Positions 1 through 7,823 of a DNA stretch of 35,284 nt are shown here, piece after piece. Made by a program: the position numbers and the translations under genes. Below the pieces are notes generated by a model, which made no database searches, was not told the origin of the DNA, and was given only the letters and a program-made list of their open reading frames with translations. Source of the stretch: an uncultured beta proteobacterium (GTDB taxonomy: Bacteria > Pseudomonadota > Gammaproteobacteria > Burkholderiales > Burkholderiaceae_C); assembly GCA_903914615.1 (NCBI GenBank), contig CAIWPS010000831.1:1-35284 (forward strand). Reading direction: 5' to 3'. Position 1 is the stretch's first letter; every line of letters begins with the position of its first letter.

Positions 1-1
1 C

Positions 2-643
2 TCGCGGCTGGCGCAGGCGCAGGCCACCGCGGCGATCCTGAAGGACGAGGTCTGGAAGCGCATGCCCTGGGCCTGCGGCGCCGACGGCGGCCCGACGCTG
101 CCGACCACCACCGACCCCGTCGAAGGGCTGCTCAACCGCACTTGGCGGCCCACGCTCAGCGTCACCGGGGTCGACGGCTTCCCCGAGCTGAAGAGCGCCG
201 GCAACGTGCTGCGGCCCTACACCGCCTTCAAGCTCAGCCTGCGCCTGCCGCCGCTGGTGGACGGCAACGAGGCCAGCCTGAAGCTCAAGACGCTGCTGGA
301 GGACAACGCGCCCTACAACGCCAAGGTCACCTTCCACCCCGACGGCCGCGCCGGCGCCCTGGGTGCCACGGGCTGGAACGCGCCCGATCTCGCGCCCTGG
401 CTGGAGACGGCGCTGGACAGCGCCTCGCAGGCCCACTTCGGCGCCCCGCTGGGCTATGTGGGGCAGGGCGGCACGATCCCGCTGATGAGCATGCTGCAGC
501 AGGGCTTCCCGGCGGCGCAGATGATGGTCTGCGGCGTGCTGGGCCCGAAGAGCAACGCCCACGGGCCCAACGAGTTCCTGCACGTGCCCTACGGCAAGAA
601 GCTCACCGCGGCGGTGGCGCAGGTCATCGCGGCCTGCCCGTGA
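2..643 (+). CDS. M20 family metallopeptidase, C-terminal part (5' end outside window)
   Basis: This is the last 213 codons of a zinc peptidase of the M20 (dipeptidase/carboxypeptidase) family; the reading frame is open from base 2, so the start lies upstream of the window. The visible part holds the end of the dimerisation domain (around VDGFPELKSAGNV) and the end of the catalytic domain, with the family-typical stretch GQGGTIPLMSML followed by VLGPKSNAHGPNEFLH. The His in NAHGPNE is the usual last metal ligand of M20 enzymes. The N-terminal metal-binding motifs cannot be checked. Such enzymes hydrolyse dipeptides or N-acyl amino acids, usually in the cytoplasm; the substrate cannot be named from this fragment. 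The gene ends one base before the stop codon of the convergent DedA gene, leaving no room for a terminator between them. The family call is firm, the substrate unknown. Confidence 0.85.
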   Translation, partial: SRLAQAQATAAILKDEVWKRMPWACGADGGPTLPTTTDPVEGLLNRTWRPTLSVTGVDGFPELKSAGNVLRPYTAFKLSLRLPPLVDGNEASLKLKTLLEDNAPYNAKVTFHPDGRAGALGATGWNAPDLAPWLETALDSASQAHFGAPLGYVGQGGTIPLMSMLQQGFPAAQMMVCGVLGPKSNAHGPNEFLHVPYGKKLTAAVAQVIAACP

Positions 644-1291
644 TCAGGTGGCGGGCGCGGCGCGCCGCGCCCGCCAGGCGCCCAAGAGCACCAGCACGCC
701 GGGGATGAAGATCATCGCCCAGATGATGTGCGACAGATGCTGCTTCACCAGCGGGATGTTGCCGAAGAGGTAGCCCGCCGCCAGGATGCCGCAGACCCAC
801 AACGCGCCGCCGCTGACGTCGAAGAGCGTGAACTTGCGCCGCGTCATCTGCGCCACCCCGGCGACGAAGGGCGCGAAGGTGCGCAGGAAGGGCATGAAGC
901 GCGCCAGCACGATGGTGATGCCGCCGTAGCGCTCGTAGAAGGCGTGCATGCGGTCGAAGGCGCCGCGGTTGAACCAGCGCGAGTCGGGCCAGGCGAAGAC
1001 GCGCGGTCCGATGCTGCGGCCGATCGTGTAGTTGGTCTGGTTGCCCAGCACCGCGGCCGCGGTCAGCAGCGCCATCGCCAGTGGCAGGTTCATCAGCCCC
1101 AGCCCGCAGAGTGCGCCGACGACGAAGAGCATCGAGTCGCCTGGCAGGAAGGGCATCACCACCAGCCCGGTCTCGACGAAGATGATGAGGAACAGCAGGG
1201 CATAGACCCAGCCGCCGTAGGCCTGCACGAAGTCCGAGAGGTGGCGGTCGACGTGGAGGATGAAGTCGACGAGAAAGGCGGCGTATTCCAT
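644..1291 (-). CDS. DedA family inner-membrane protein (VTT domain)
   Basis: A 215-residue polytopic membrane protein of the DedA/VTT family. These proteins act in envelope homeostasis, and some members are undecaprenyl-phosphate or phospholipid transporters. Recognisable elements are ETGLVVMPFLPGDSMLF near residue 40, GNQTNYTIGR near residue 83, and FYERYGGITIVLARFMPFLR, the re-entrant-loop region with the conserved acidic and Arg residues. AGVAQMTRRKF follows, then C-terminal hydrophobic segments. The length is typical. The start is an ATG, and the next gene upstream on the same strand (an ABC exporter) ends 23 bases away, so the two are probably co-transcribed. The exact physiological role cannot be read from the sequence. 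Confidence 0.88.
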   Translation of the reverse strand: MEYAAFLVDFILHVDRHLSDFVQAYGGWVYALLFLIIFVETGLVVMPFLPGDSMLFVVGALCGLGLMNLPLAMALLTAAAVLGNQTNYTIGRSIGPRVFAWPDSRWFNRGAFDRMHAFYERYGGITIVLARFMPFLRTFAPFVAGVAQMTRRKFTLFDVSGGALWVCGILAAGYLFGNIPLVKQHLSHIIWAMIFIPGVLVLLGAWRARRAAPAT

Positions 1292-1314
1292 CGCCGCGAT
1301 TGTCGCCGCCGCGC

Positions 1315-3192
1315 TCAGGCGTCTGCCGTGACCTGGTCCTCGCTCTGGACTTCGTCGGGCAGGAAGCCGCCGCTCTGGTGCGCCCAGAGCTTGGCGTAGT
1401 GCCCGCCCAGCTGCAGCAGCTGCGCGTGCGTGCCCTCCTCGACGATGCGGCCCTGCTCGAGCACGATGAGCCGGTCCATGCGCGCGATGGTGGACAGGCG
1501 GTGGGCGATGGCGATCACCGTCTTGCCTTCCATCAGCCCCAGCAGCTGGCTCTGGATCGCGAGTTCGACCTCGCTGTCCAGCGCCGAGGTGGCCTCGTCC
1601 AGCACCAGGATGGGCGCGTCCTTGAGGATCACGCGCGCGATGGCCACGCGCTGGCGCTGGCCGCCGCTGAGCTTGACGCCGCGCTCGCCGACGTGCGCTT
1701 CGTAGCCGGTGCGGCCCTTCCAGTCCTGCAGGCCGAGGATGAACTCGTGCGCCTGCGCCTTCTTCGCCGCGGCGACGATCTCGTCCAGCGTCGCGCCGGG
1801 GCGGCCGTAGCCGATGTTGGCGGCGATCGAGCGGTGCAGCAGCGAGGTGTCCTGCGTCACCATGCCGATGGCCGCGCGCAGGCTTTCCTGGCTGAGTTCA
1901 CGCACGTCGTGGCCGTCGATGCGCAGGCTGCCCTGCTCGAGGTCGTGGAAGCGCAGCAGCAGGTTCACGAGCGTGCTCTTGCCGGCGCCCGAGCGGCCGA
2001 CCAGGCCGACGCGCTCGCCGGGGCGGATGACGAGGTTGAGGTCGTCGAGCACCTTCTTGCCGTCGTCGCGGCCGTAGGTGAAGGTGAGGTGCTCGAAGCG
2101 GATCTCGCCGCCCTCGGGCGCCGCCTGCACGGCGAGCTCGCGCGCGCCGGCGCGGTCGGTCATGGCGTGCGGCACGGCGATGGTCTCCATGCCTTCCTGC
2201 ACCACGCCGACGTTCTCGAAGATGCCGGTCACTTCCCAGCTCACCCAGCCGGCGACGTTGACGATCTGCCAGGCCAGCGGCAGCGCCGTGGCCACCACGC
2301 CGGCACCGATGCGGCCCTGCGCCCACAGCGTGATGCCGATGCCCGCGGTGCCGGTGAGCAGCGCGGCGTTGAGCGTGGACAGCGTGGTCATGAACTGCGT
2401 CGTCAGCCGCATGTGGGCGGCGATGGCGGCGGTGTGCTCGTCCACCACCTCGCGCACGTAGGCGTCCTCGTCGCGGGCGCGGGCGAAGAGCTTGACCGTG
2501 AGGATGTTGGTGTAGCTGTCGACGACGCGGCCCATCACCAGCGAGCGCAGCTCCGAGCTCGCCTTGGCCAGGCCGCGCATGCGCGGCACGAAGCGGCGCA
2601 GGAAGAGGATGTAGCCGGCGAACCAGAGCAGCGTGGGCAGCGCCAGCCGCCAGTCGGCCGCCGCCAGCAGGCCCAGCGTGGTGAGGCCGAAGACGACGAT
2701 GTACCAGATGGCGCGGATGCTGCTGACCACGCTCTCGCGCACGGCGTTGCTGGTCTGCATGACGCGGTTGGCGATGCGGCCCGCGAAGTCGTTCTGGAAG
2801 AAGGGCCAGCTCTGCCGCACCACGTGCCAGTGGCTCTGCCAGCGGATGAGGTTGGTCACGCCGGGCACGACGGCGTTGTTGCGCAGCAGGCTGTCGCACA
2901 TCAGCACGGCCGGGCGCACGAACAGCACCACGGCGGCCATCCCCAGCAGCATCGGCAGCGCGGCCTGGAAGGCGGCAGCGCGGTCGGCGGCCTGCATCAG
3001 TGTCACCAGGCGGCCGATGAACTGCGGGATCAGCGTGTCCACCAGCGCCACCACCACGCCGCTGACGAACATGGCGCCGAACAGGCCCTTGGTCTGGCGC
3101 ACGTAGTGCCAGTAGAAGGCCATCAGCCCGGCGGGCGGCGCGGTGCCGGGGCGGGCGGTGGGGCGGATGCGGGATTCGAAGAAGGCGAACAT
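1315..3192 (-). CDS. ABC exporter, fused permease and ATPase
   Basis: A 625-residue half-transporter with an N-terminal type IV exporter membrane domain (about residues 20-330, several hydrophobic helices) and a C-terminal ATPase. The ATPase has Walker A GRSGAGKST near residue 400, signature LSGGQRQR near 507, Walker B ILVLDEATSALD near 529 and the switch His in IAHRLSTI near 562. All catalytic residues are present, so it should be active as a homodimer exporting lipid, drug or peptide; the substrate is not evident. I chose the ATG at 3192 (MFAFFESRI). A longer frame starts 23 codons upstream, but its extra residues (Arg/Pro/Gly-rich) do not resemble the family and run towards the divergent LysR gene. 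The dedA gene follows 23 bases downstream. Confidence 0.9.
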   Translation of the reverse strand: MFAFFESRIRPTARPGTAPPAGLMAFYWHYVRQTKGLFGAMFVSGVVVALVDTLIPQFIGRLVTLMQAADRAAAFQAALPMLLGMAAVVLFVRPAVLMCDSLLRNNAVVPGVTNLIRWQSHWHVVRQSWPFFQNDFAGRIANRVMQTSNAVRESVVSSIRAIWYIVVFGLTTLGLLAAADWRLALPTLLWFAGYILFLRRFVPRMRGLAKASSELRSLVMGRVVDSYTNILTVKLFARARDEDAYVREVVDEHTAAIAAHMRLTTQFMTTLSTLNAALLTGTAGIGITLWAQGRIGAGVVATALPLAWQIVNVAGWVSWEVTGIFENVGVVQEGMETIAVPHAMTDRAGARELAVQAAPEGGEIRFEHLTFTYGRDDGKKVLDDLNLVIRPGERVGLVGRSGAGKSTLVNLLLRFHDLEQGSLRIDGHDVRELSQESLRAAIGMVTQDTSLLHRSIAANIGYGRPGATLDEIVAAAKKAQAHEFILGLQDWKGRTGYEAHVGERGVKLSGGQRQRVAIARVILKDAPILVLDEATSALDSEVELAIQSQLLGLMEGKTVIAIAHRLSTIARMDRLIVLEQGRIVEEGTHAQLLQLGGHYAKLWAHQSGGFLPDEVQSEDQVTADA

Positions 3193-3291
3193 CGGCAATG
3201 CGCAGCCCCCGCCGCCTGCGTGGGCAGGCGCCGGGCGGCGTCGAAATGGGGAGACCCGCATTGTCTTCGCAACCCGGGCAAGATGCGCGGC

Positions 3292-3311
3292 CGGACGGCA
3301 TAGGCCGTCCG
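3292..3311. promoter_or_regulatory. Inverted repeat upstream of lysR-type gene, possible operator
   Basis: Perfect 8-bp arms CGGACGGC and GCCGTCCG are separated by ATAG, lying 36 to 55 bases before the ATG of the regulator gene and inside the divergent region shared with the ABC exporter. LysR-type proteins commonly bind dyads in the divergent promoter they control. No T-N11-A core is obvious, so the assignment is tentative. It could equally be a simple RNA hairpin in the leader. Confidence 0.3.
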
Positions 3312-3346
3312 ATCGATGGGAGAGACGTCTGGATCAGCTCAAGGCC

Positions 3347-4291
3347 ATGAAGGTTTTCGCGCGCGTTGCCGACGAGGGCGGCTTCGCCAGGGCGGCGCGC
3401 GCGCTGGACATGGCGCCGCCCGTGGTCACGCGCCTGGTGGCCGAACTGGAGAACCACCTCGGCGCGCGGCTGCTCAACCGCAGCACGCGCAGCATCTCGC
3501 TCACCGAGGTCGGCGAGCAGTACCTGGAGAAGGTGCGCGCCATCCTGATCGACGTCGACGAGTCCGAGGCCCTGGCCAGTGCCTCGACCAAGGTGCCGCG
3601 CGGCCACCTGCGGCTGCTGTGCCCGCCGGCGGTGGCCGTGCACCAGCTGGCCAAGCACCTGCCGCGCTTCCAGGCCGCCTATCCCGAAGTGACGCTGGAG
3701 GTGGCCTCGCCGGGCGTGGTGGACACCGTCGACGAGGCCTACGACATCACGGTCTTCACCCGCCGCGACGCCCCCGACGGCGACTTCATCGCCCGCCGCC
3801 TGGCACGCACCGAGGTGGTGGTGTGCGCCAGCCCCGAATACCTGCAGCGCCGCGGCCGGCCGCGCCACCCGGCCGACCTGGCCCGGCACGAGGCCGTGGT
3901 GCCGCCCATCTCCTCGATGCAGGGCGGGCTGGTCTTCTACCGCGGCACGGGCCCGCAGGCCGAGGCCTACACCGTGCCGCGCGAGCGCCACCCCGCGCTG
4001 TCGACGACCCACATCGACACCATGTACGCGGCGGCGCTGGCCGGCTTGGGCATCGCCGGCCTGCCGTCCTACGTCATCGAGGACGCGCTGATGGAGAACG
4101 CGCTGGAGCGCGTCCTGCCCGAGTGGCACCTCTTCGACGTCACGCTGTGGGCCGGCATGCCCACGCGCAGGCACCTGCCGGCGCGCACGCGGGCCTTCCT
4201 GGACTTCCTGCTGCAGATCTTCGGCGGCGAGGACCGCGACCCGTGGCTGGCCGCTGCCGGCTGCGAGACGCGGATCGAGGTGCCGGCCTAG
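3347..4291 (+). CDS. LysR-family transcriptional regulator
   Basis: A DNA-binding regulator of about 314 residues. The N-terminal winged helix-turn-helix covers VFARVADEGGFARAARALD through PVVTRLVAELENHLGARLLNRSTRSISLTEVG, the classic LysR pattern. A periplasmic-binding-protein-like effector domain follows (about residues 85-290). The ATG at 3347 leaves only MKVFARV before helix 1. Family members usually start about six residues earlier, and the codon CTG at 3329 (giving LDQLKAM) lies 4 bases after GGGAGAG, so a CTG start is possible. The ligand is unknown. Its divergent neighbour is the ABC exporter, which is a natural candidate target. The gene overlaps the 3' end of the convergent kinase gene by 4 bases (CTAG). 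Confidence 0.87.
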   Translation: MKVFARVADEGGFARAARALDMAPPVVTRLVAELENHLGARLLNRSTRSISLTEVGEQYLEKVRAILIDVDESEALASASTKVPRGHLRLLCPPAVAVHQLAKHLPRFQAAYPEVTLEVASPGVVDTVDEAYDITVFTRRDAPDGDFIARRLARTEVVVCASPEYLQRRGRPRHPADLARHEAVVPPISSMQGGLVFYRGTGPQAEAYTVPRERHPALSTTHIDTMYAAALAGLGIAGLPSYVIEDALMENALERVLPEWHLFDVTLWAGMPTRRHLPARTRAFLDFLLQIFGGEDRDPWLAAAGCETRIEVPA

Positions 4292-5337
4292 AAGGTGTAG
4301 CCGGCCCCGACCCGGGCGCCCGACAGCGGCTCCAGCAGCCGCAGCAGCGGCTTCAGCGGCCCGTAGCGCAGCGCCACCTTGCCGGCATAGGCCAGGAAGC
4401 GTGGCAGGTCGGCGGCGTAGCGCGGCTTGCCGTCGCGGTGCTTCAGGCGGCAGAAGATGCCCATCACCTTGAGGTGCCGCTGCAGGCCCATCCATTCCAG
4501 GGCGCGCCAGAACTCGCCGAAGTCGGCATCCACCGGCAGCGCGGCGGCGCGCGCCTGCTGCCACCAGCGCACGGCCCAGTCGAGTTCCTGGGCTTCGTCC
4601 CAGCTGATGAAGGCGTCGCGCAGCAGCGAGGCGAGGTCGTAGCTGATGGGGCCGGCAACGGCGTCCTGGAAGTCGAGGATGCCGGGCTGCGCCGCGCCGC
4701 GCATCAGGTTGCGCGGCATCCAGTCGGCATGCACGGCGACCACGGGTTGGGCCAGCGCGTTGTCGATGAGCAGGCGGCAGCTGCGCTGCCACACCGCGGT
4801 TTCTGCCGCGCTCCAGGTGATGCCGAACTCACGCTGCACGCACCATTCGGGGAAGAGCGCGAGTTCACGCGCCAGCAGCGATTCGTCGAAGGGCGGCAGC
4901 GCCGCGGCCGGCACGGCCTGCTGGAACCGCACCAGCGCCGTCAGCGCATCGCGCATCAGCGCATCGGCCGCGGCCGGCGTGGCGCCGCGCAGGGCGTCGA
5001 GGTAGACCTCGCTGCCGAGGTCGGTGAGCAGCAGGAAGCCCCGTTCGATGTCGGCCGCCAGCACCCGCGGCGCGTGCAGGCCGGCGGCCTGCAGCAGGCC
5101 GGCGACGTGGACGAAGGGGCGCACGTCCTCCAGCGGCGGTGGTGCATCCATGACGATGCAGCTGCCGCCGCCGCGCGTGGCCAGGCGCAGGTAGCGGCGG
5201 AAGCTGGCGTCGGCCGAGGCCGGCTGCAGGCTGTCGATTTCAAGGTCGTGGGCCGGGGCCGCGGCGCGCAGCCAGCCCTCGAAGGCGGCCTGGCGCGCGG
5301 CATCGGGCCAGGCGATCGGGGGGTGGGTTTCCAGCAT
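4288..5337 (-). CDS. amgK: AmgK-like anomeric sugar kinase (aminoglycoside phosphotransferase fold)
   Basis: A 349-residue small-molecule kinase of the aminoglycoside phosphotransferase family. The catalytic-loop motif is VHADWMPRNLM (the HxDxxxxN pattern) and the metal-binding segment is ILDFQDAVAGPISYD. In Pseudomonas and many beta-proteobacteria the homologue next to lptD is AmgK. It phosphorylates MurNAc and GlcNAc at the anomeric carbon in cell-wall recycling and passes the product to MurU. The divergent position next to lptD supports that assignment here. Its usual partner murU is not adjacent: the next gene downstream is the convergent LysR gene, overlapping by 4 bases. The assignment to AmgK rests on context plus family motifs; the precise substrate is inferred. 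Confidence 0.8.
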   Translation of the reverse strand: MLETHPPIAWPDAARQAAFEGWLRAAAPAHDLEIDSLQPASADASFRRYLRLATRGGGSCIVMDAPPPLEDVRPFVHVAGLLQAAGLHAPRVLAADIERGFLLLTDLGSEVYLDALRGATPAAADALMRDALTALVRFQQAVPAAALPPFDESLLARELALFPEWCVQREFGITWSAAETAVWQRSCRLLIDNALAQPVVAVHADWMPRNLMRGAAQPGILDFQDAVAGPISYDLASLLRDAFISWDEAQELDWAVRWWQQARAAALPVDADFGEFWRALEWMGLQRHLKVMGIFCRLKHRDGKPRYAADLPRFLAYAGKVALRYGPLKPLLRLLEPLSGARVGAGYTF

Positions 5338-5346
5338 GGATAATCG

Positions 5347-5374
5347 ATTCTACGAACCCGGCCTTCGCTTCCAA
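5347..5374 (-). promoter_or_regulatory. Candidate sigma-70 promoter of amgK, almost leaderless
   Basis: On the minus strand TTGGAA (5374-5369) and TAGAAT (5352-5347) are separated by 16 bases. The predicted transcription start, about 7 bases beyond the -10 box, falls 2 to 4 bases before the amgK ATG at 5337. No ribosome-binding site could fit, so the transcript would be leaderless or nearly so. The region is shared with the divergent lptD gene, for which I see no equally good promoter. Confidence 0.4.
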
Positions 5375-5393
5375 ACCGCCTGCCCTGCTCCTG

Positions 5394-7823
5394 ATGCGCA
5401 TCACACCGCTGGCCCTGGCGGCCGGCCTGCTCGCCAACGGCGCGGCAGCGTGGGGCCAGGGCGCGACGCCCCCGGCCGTGCCTGCCAGTGCCGCTGCGCC
5501 CGCTTCGGCCGCTTCGGCCGCTTCAGCCGCCGGCGGGCTGCAGGCCAGCGAGCGCCTGCGGTCGCTGCCCCGCGGCGCCGCTGCCGCGCAGCTGCCCACG
5601 CTGATGATGGCCCAGCGCCTCAGCAGCCAGCCCGACCTGCAGACGGTGGCCGAAGGCAAGGCCGAGTTCCGCCGTGGCGGCATGGTGATCAAGGCCGACC
5701 GGCTGGTCTACGACAGTGCCGAGGACCTGGCCAGCGCCACCGGCCAGGTGCGCATCAGCCGCGACGGCGCGGTCTACAGCGGCCCCGAGATGCAGTTGCA
5801 CGTGCAGCGCTTCGAGGGCTGGTTCCTCGACCCCACCTTCGAGTTCACGCAGTTCGGCGCCGGCGGCCACGCCGAGCGCATCGACTTCCTCGACGGCGCG
5901 CGCTCGCGCGCCACGAAAGCCGAGTACACGAGCTGCCGCCGCGACGGGCCCGAAGAGCCCGCCTGGGTGCTGCGCACCGACAGCGTCACGCTCGACCTCG
6001 ACGCCAACGAGGGCGTCGCCGAGGGCGCGGTGCTGCGCTTCCTGGACACGCCCATCCTGGCCCTGCCTTCGCTGAGCTTCCCGCTCGGCGACACGCGGCT
6101 TTCGGGCTGGCTGCCGCCCACCTTCGACACCGACAACCGCAGCGGCGTCGAGATCGCCGTGCCCTACTACTGGAACCTGGCGCCCAACCGCGACGCCACG
6201 ATCACGCCGCGCGTCATCACGCGCCGCGGGCTGGGCCTGAACGGCGAGTACCGCTACCTCGAGAAGGACTACAAGGGCACGCTCAACCTGGACTGGCTGC
6301 CCTACGACCGCCTCACCGGCCGCGCGCGCGAGGCGCTGCAGTGGACGCACGAGGGCGCCCTGGGCGGCGGGCTGCGCGTGAGCACCGAAGGCGTGCGCGT
6401 CTCCGACGACGACTGGTGGAAGGACTTCCCCAGTGCCACGCGCGGCCTCACGCCGCGGCTGCTGCCGCAGCGCGCCGCGCTGGAGCGGCCCTTCGCGCTG
6501 CCCGACGGCGAGGGCCTGGTCTACGCACGCGCCATGCGCTGGCAGGTGCTGCAGGACACCAGCGCCGTGCTCGTGGCGCCCTACGAGCGCAGCCCGCAGA
6601 TCGGCGTGCGCCTGGGCGGCGAAGCGGCCGGCCTCGTCTACGGCGCCGAGGGCGAGTTCAACCGCTTCAGCCTGCCCGGCGGCGAACTGGCGCAGGCCGG
6701 GCGCAGCGGCGGCGACCGCTGGCATTTCCTGGGCGACCTCAGCTACCCCTGGCGCGAGCCGGGCTGGTTCGTGGTGCCCAAAGCCAGCGTCAACGCCGCC
6801 ACCTATGCCGACAGCGGCCTCCTTCCCAACACCTCGCGGCGCGTCGGCCGCGTCATTCCCACCTTCAGCCTGGACGGCGGGCTGGAACTGGAGCGCACCA
6901 CCGAGGCCTTCGGTCGCAGCTTCCGCCAGACCCTGGAGCCGCGCCTGCTGTACGTGCTGACCCCCTACCGCCAGCAGAGCCAGCTGCCCGACTACGACGC
7001 GGCGGCCAAGGACTTCAACTTCAACTCGATCTACTCGACCAACCAGTTCTCGGGCATCGACCGCGTCTCCGACGCCAACCTGATCACCGCCGGCGTGACC
7101 ACGCGCTTCGTCGACGCCAACAGCGGCGCCGAGGCATTGCGCCTGGGCCTGGTGCAGCGCTACCTGTTCCGCCCGCAGCGCGAGACGGCGCAGGCCGACG
7201 GCACGCCCGACGGCCCGGCGGTGGACAAGAAGCTGTCGGACGCGCTGCTGCTGGGCTCGACCAACCTGCTGCCGAGCTGGGTGCTGGACGGATCGGTGCA
7301 GTACAGCCCCGACACGGGGCGTTCGGTGCGCACCGTCATCGGCATGCGCTACACGCCGGGGCCCTTCCAGACCGTCAGCGCCACCTACCGCCTCACCCGC
7401 GGCCTGACCGAGCAGATGGAGCTGGGCTGGCAATGGCCGGTGTGGTCGCGCCAGCCGGCGTCCAACCGTGCCACCGGACGCAGCAGCAGCAGCGCTTCGG
7501 GCAACAGCTGCACCGGCACGCTGTACGCCGTCGGGCGGCTGAACTACAGCCTGCTGGACAGCCGCATCACCGATTCGATCTTCGGCGTCGAGTACGACGC
7601 CGGCTGCTGGATCGGCCGCATCGTCGCCGAGCGCCTGTCCACCGGCAGCAGCCAGGCGACGACGCGGCTGATGCTGCAGCTGGAGCTCGTAGGTCTGTCA
7701 CGCATCGGCTCCAACCCCTTGCAGGTCTTGAAGGACAATATCCCTGGTTACCGCCTGCTGCGCCAAGACCGCAGCAGTGCGTCGCCCACCGACGACCGGC
7801 TGCCCGATGCTTCCAATGAATGA
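5394..7823 (+). CDS. lptD: LPS-assembly protein LptD, outer-membrane beta-barrel
   Basis: An 809-residue protein that inserts lipopolysaccharide into the outer leaflet of the outer membrane together with LptE, which is encoded at 20.5-21.0 kb. The start MRITPLALAAGLLANGAAAWGQ is a signal peptide, followed by an Ala/Ser-rich linker. The periplasmic beta-jellyroll (OstA-like) domain spans about residues 75-190, including VAEGKAEFRRGGMVIKADRL. The barrel begins near LSGWLPPTFDTDNRSGVEIAVPYYWNLAPN and ends with LVGLSRIGSNPLQVLKDNIPGY. Only three cysteines are present, at about 181, 706 and 738. The adjacent pair known from E. coli (724-725) is Gly-Cys here, and no cysteine lies near the mature N-terminus. 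The gene is divergent from amgK and its last codons overlap surA, indicating one operon. Confidence 0.96.
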   Translation: MRITPLALAAGLLANGAAAWGQGATPPAVPASAAAPASAASAASAAGGLQASERLRSLPRGAAAAQLPTLMMAQRLSSQPDLQTVAEGKAEFRRGGMVIKADRLVYDSAEDLASATGQVRISRDGAVYSGPEMQLHVQRFEGWFLDPTFEFTQFGAGGHAERIDFLDGARSRATKAEYTSCRRDGPEEPAWVLRTDSVTLDLDANEGVAEGAVLRFLDTPILALPSLSFPLGDTRLSGWLPPTFDTDNRSGVEIAVPYYWNLAPNRDATITPRVITRRGLGLNGEYRYLEKDYKGTLNLDWLPYDRLTGRAREALQWTHEGALGGGLRVSTEGVRVSDDDWWKDFPSATRGLTPRLLPQRAALERPFALPDGEGLVYARAMRWQVLQDTSAVLVAPYERSPQIGVRLGGEAAGLVYGAEGEFNRFSLPGGELAQAGRSGGDRWHFLGDLSYPWREPGWFVVPKASVNAATYADSGLLPNTSRRVGRVIPTFSLDGGLELERTTEAFGRSFRQTLEPRLLYVLTPYRQQSQLPDYDAAAKDFNFNSIYSTNQFSGIDRVSDANLITAGVTTRFVDANSGAEALRLGLVQRYLFRPQRETAQADGTPDGPAVDKKLSDALLLGSTNLLPSWVLDGSVQYSPDTGRSVRTVIGMRYTPGPFQTVSATYRLTRGLTEQMELGWQWPVWSRQPASNRATGRSSSSASGNSCTGTLYAVGRLNYSLLDSRITDSIFGVEYDAGCWIGRIVAERLSTGSSQATTRLMLQLELVGLSRIGSNPLQVLKDNIPGYRLLRQDRSSASPTDDRLPDASNE
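5502..5528 (+). repeat. Three tandem 9-bp units in the lptD linker
   Basis: GCTTCGGCC occurs twice and is followed by GCTTCAGCC, encoding Ala-Ser-Ala three times just after the signal peptide of LptD. The unit length is a multiple of three, so copy-number change would only alter the length of a flexible linker. Confidence 0.8.

Noticed and set aside
1300-3303. Long plus-strand open frame opposite the ABC exporter gene
   Set aside because: Its product is low-complexity Ala/Arg/Gly/His-rich, a typical antisense shadow in GC-rich DNA, while the minus strand encodes a complete ABC exporter.
5523-7433. Long minus-strand frame opposite lptD
   Set aside because: The product is low complexity without motifs; lptD on the plus strand is unambiguous.
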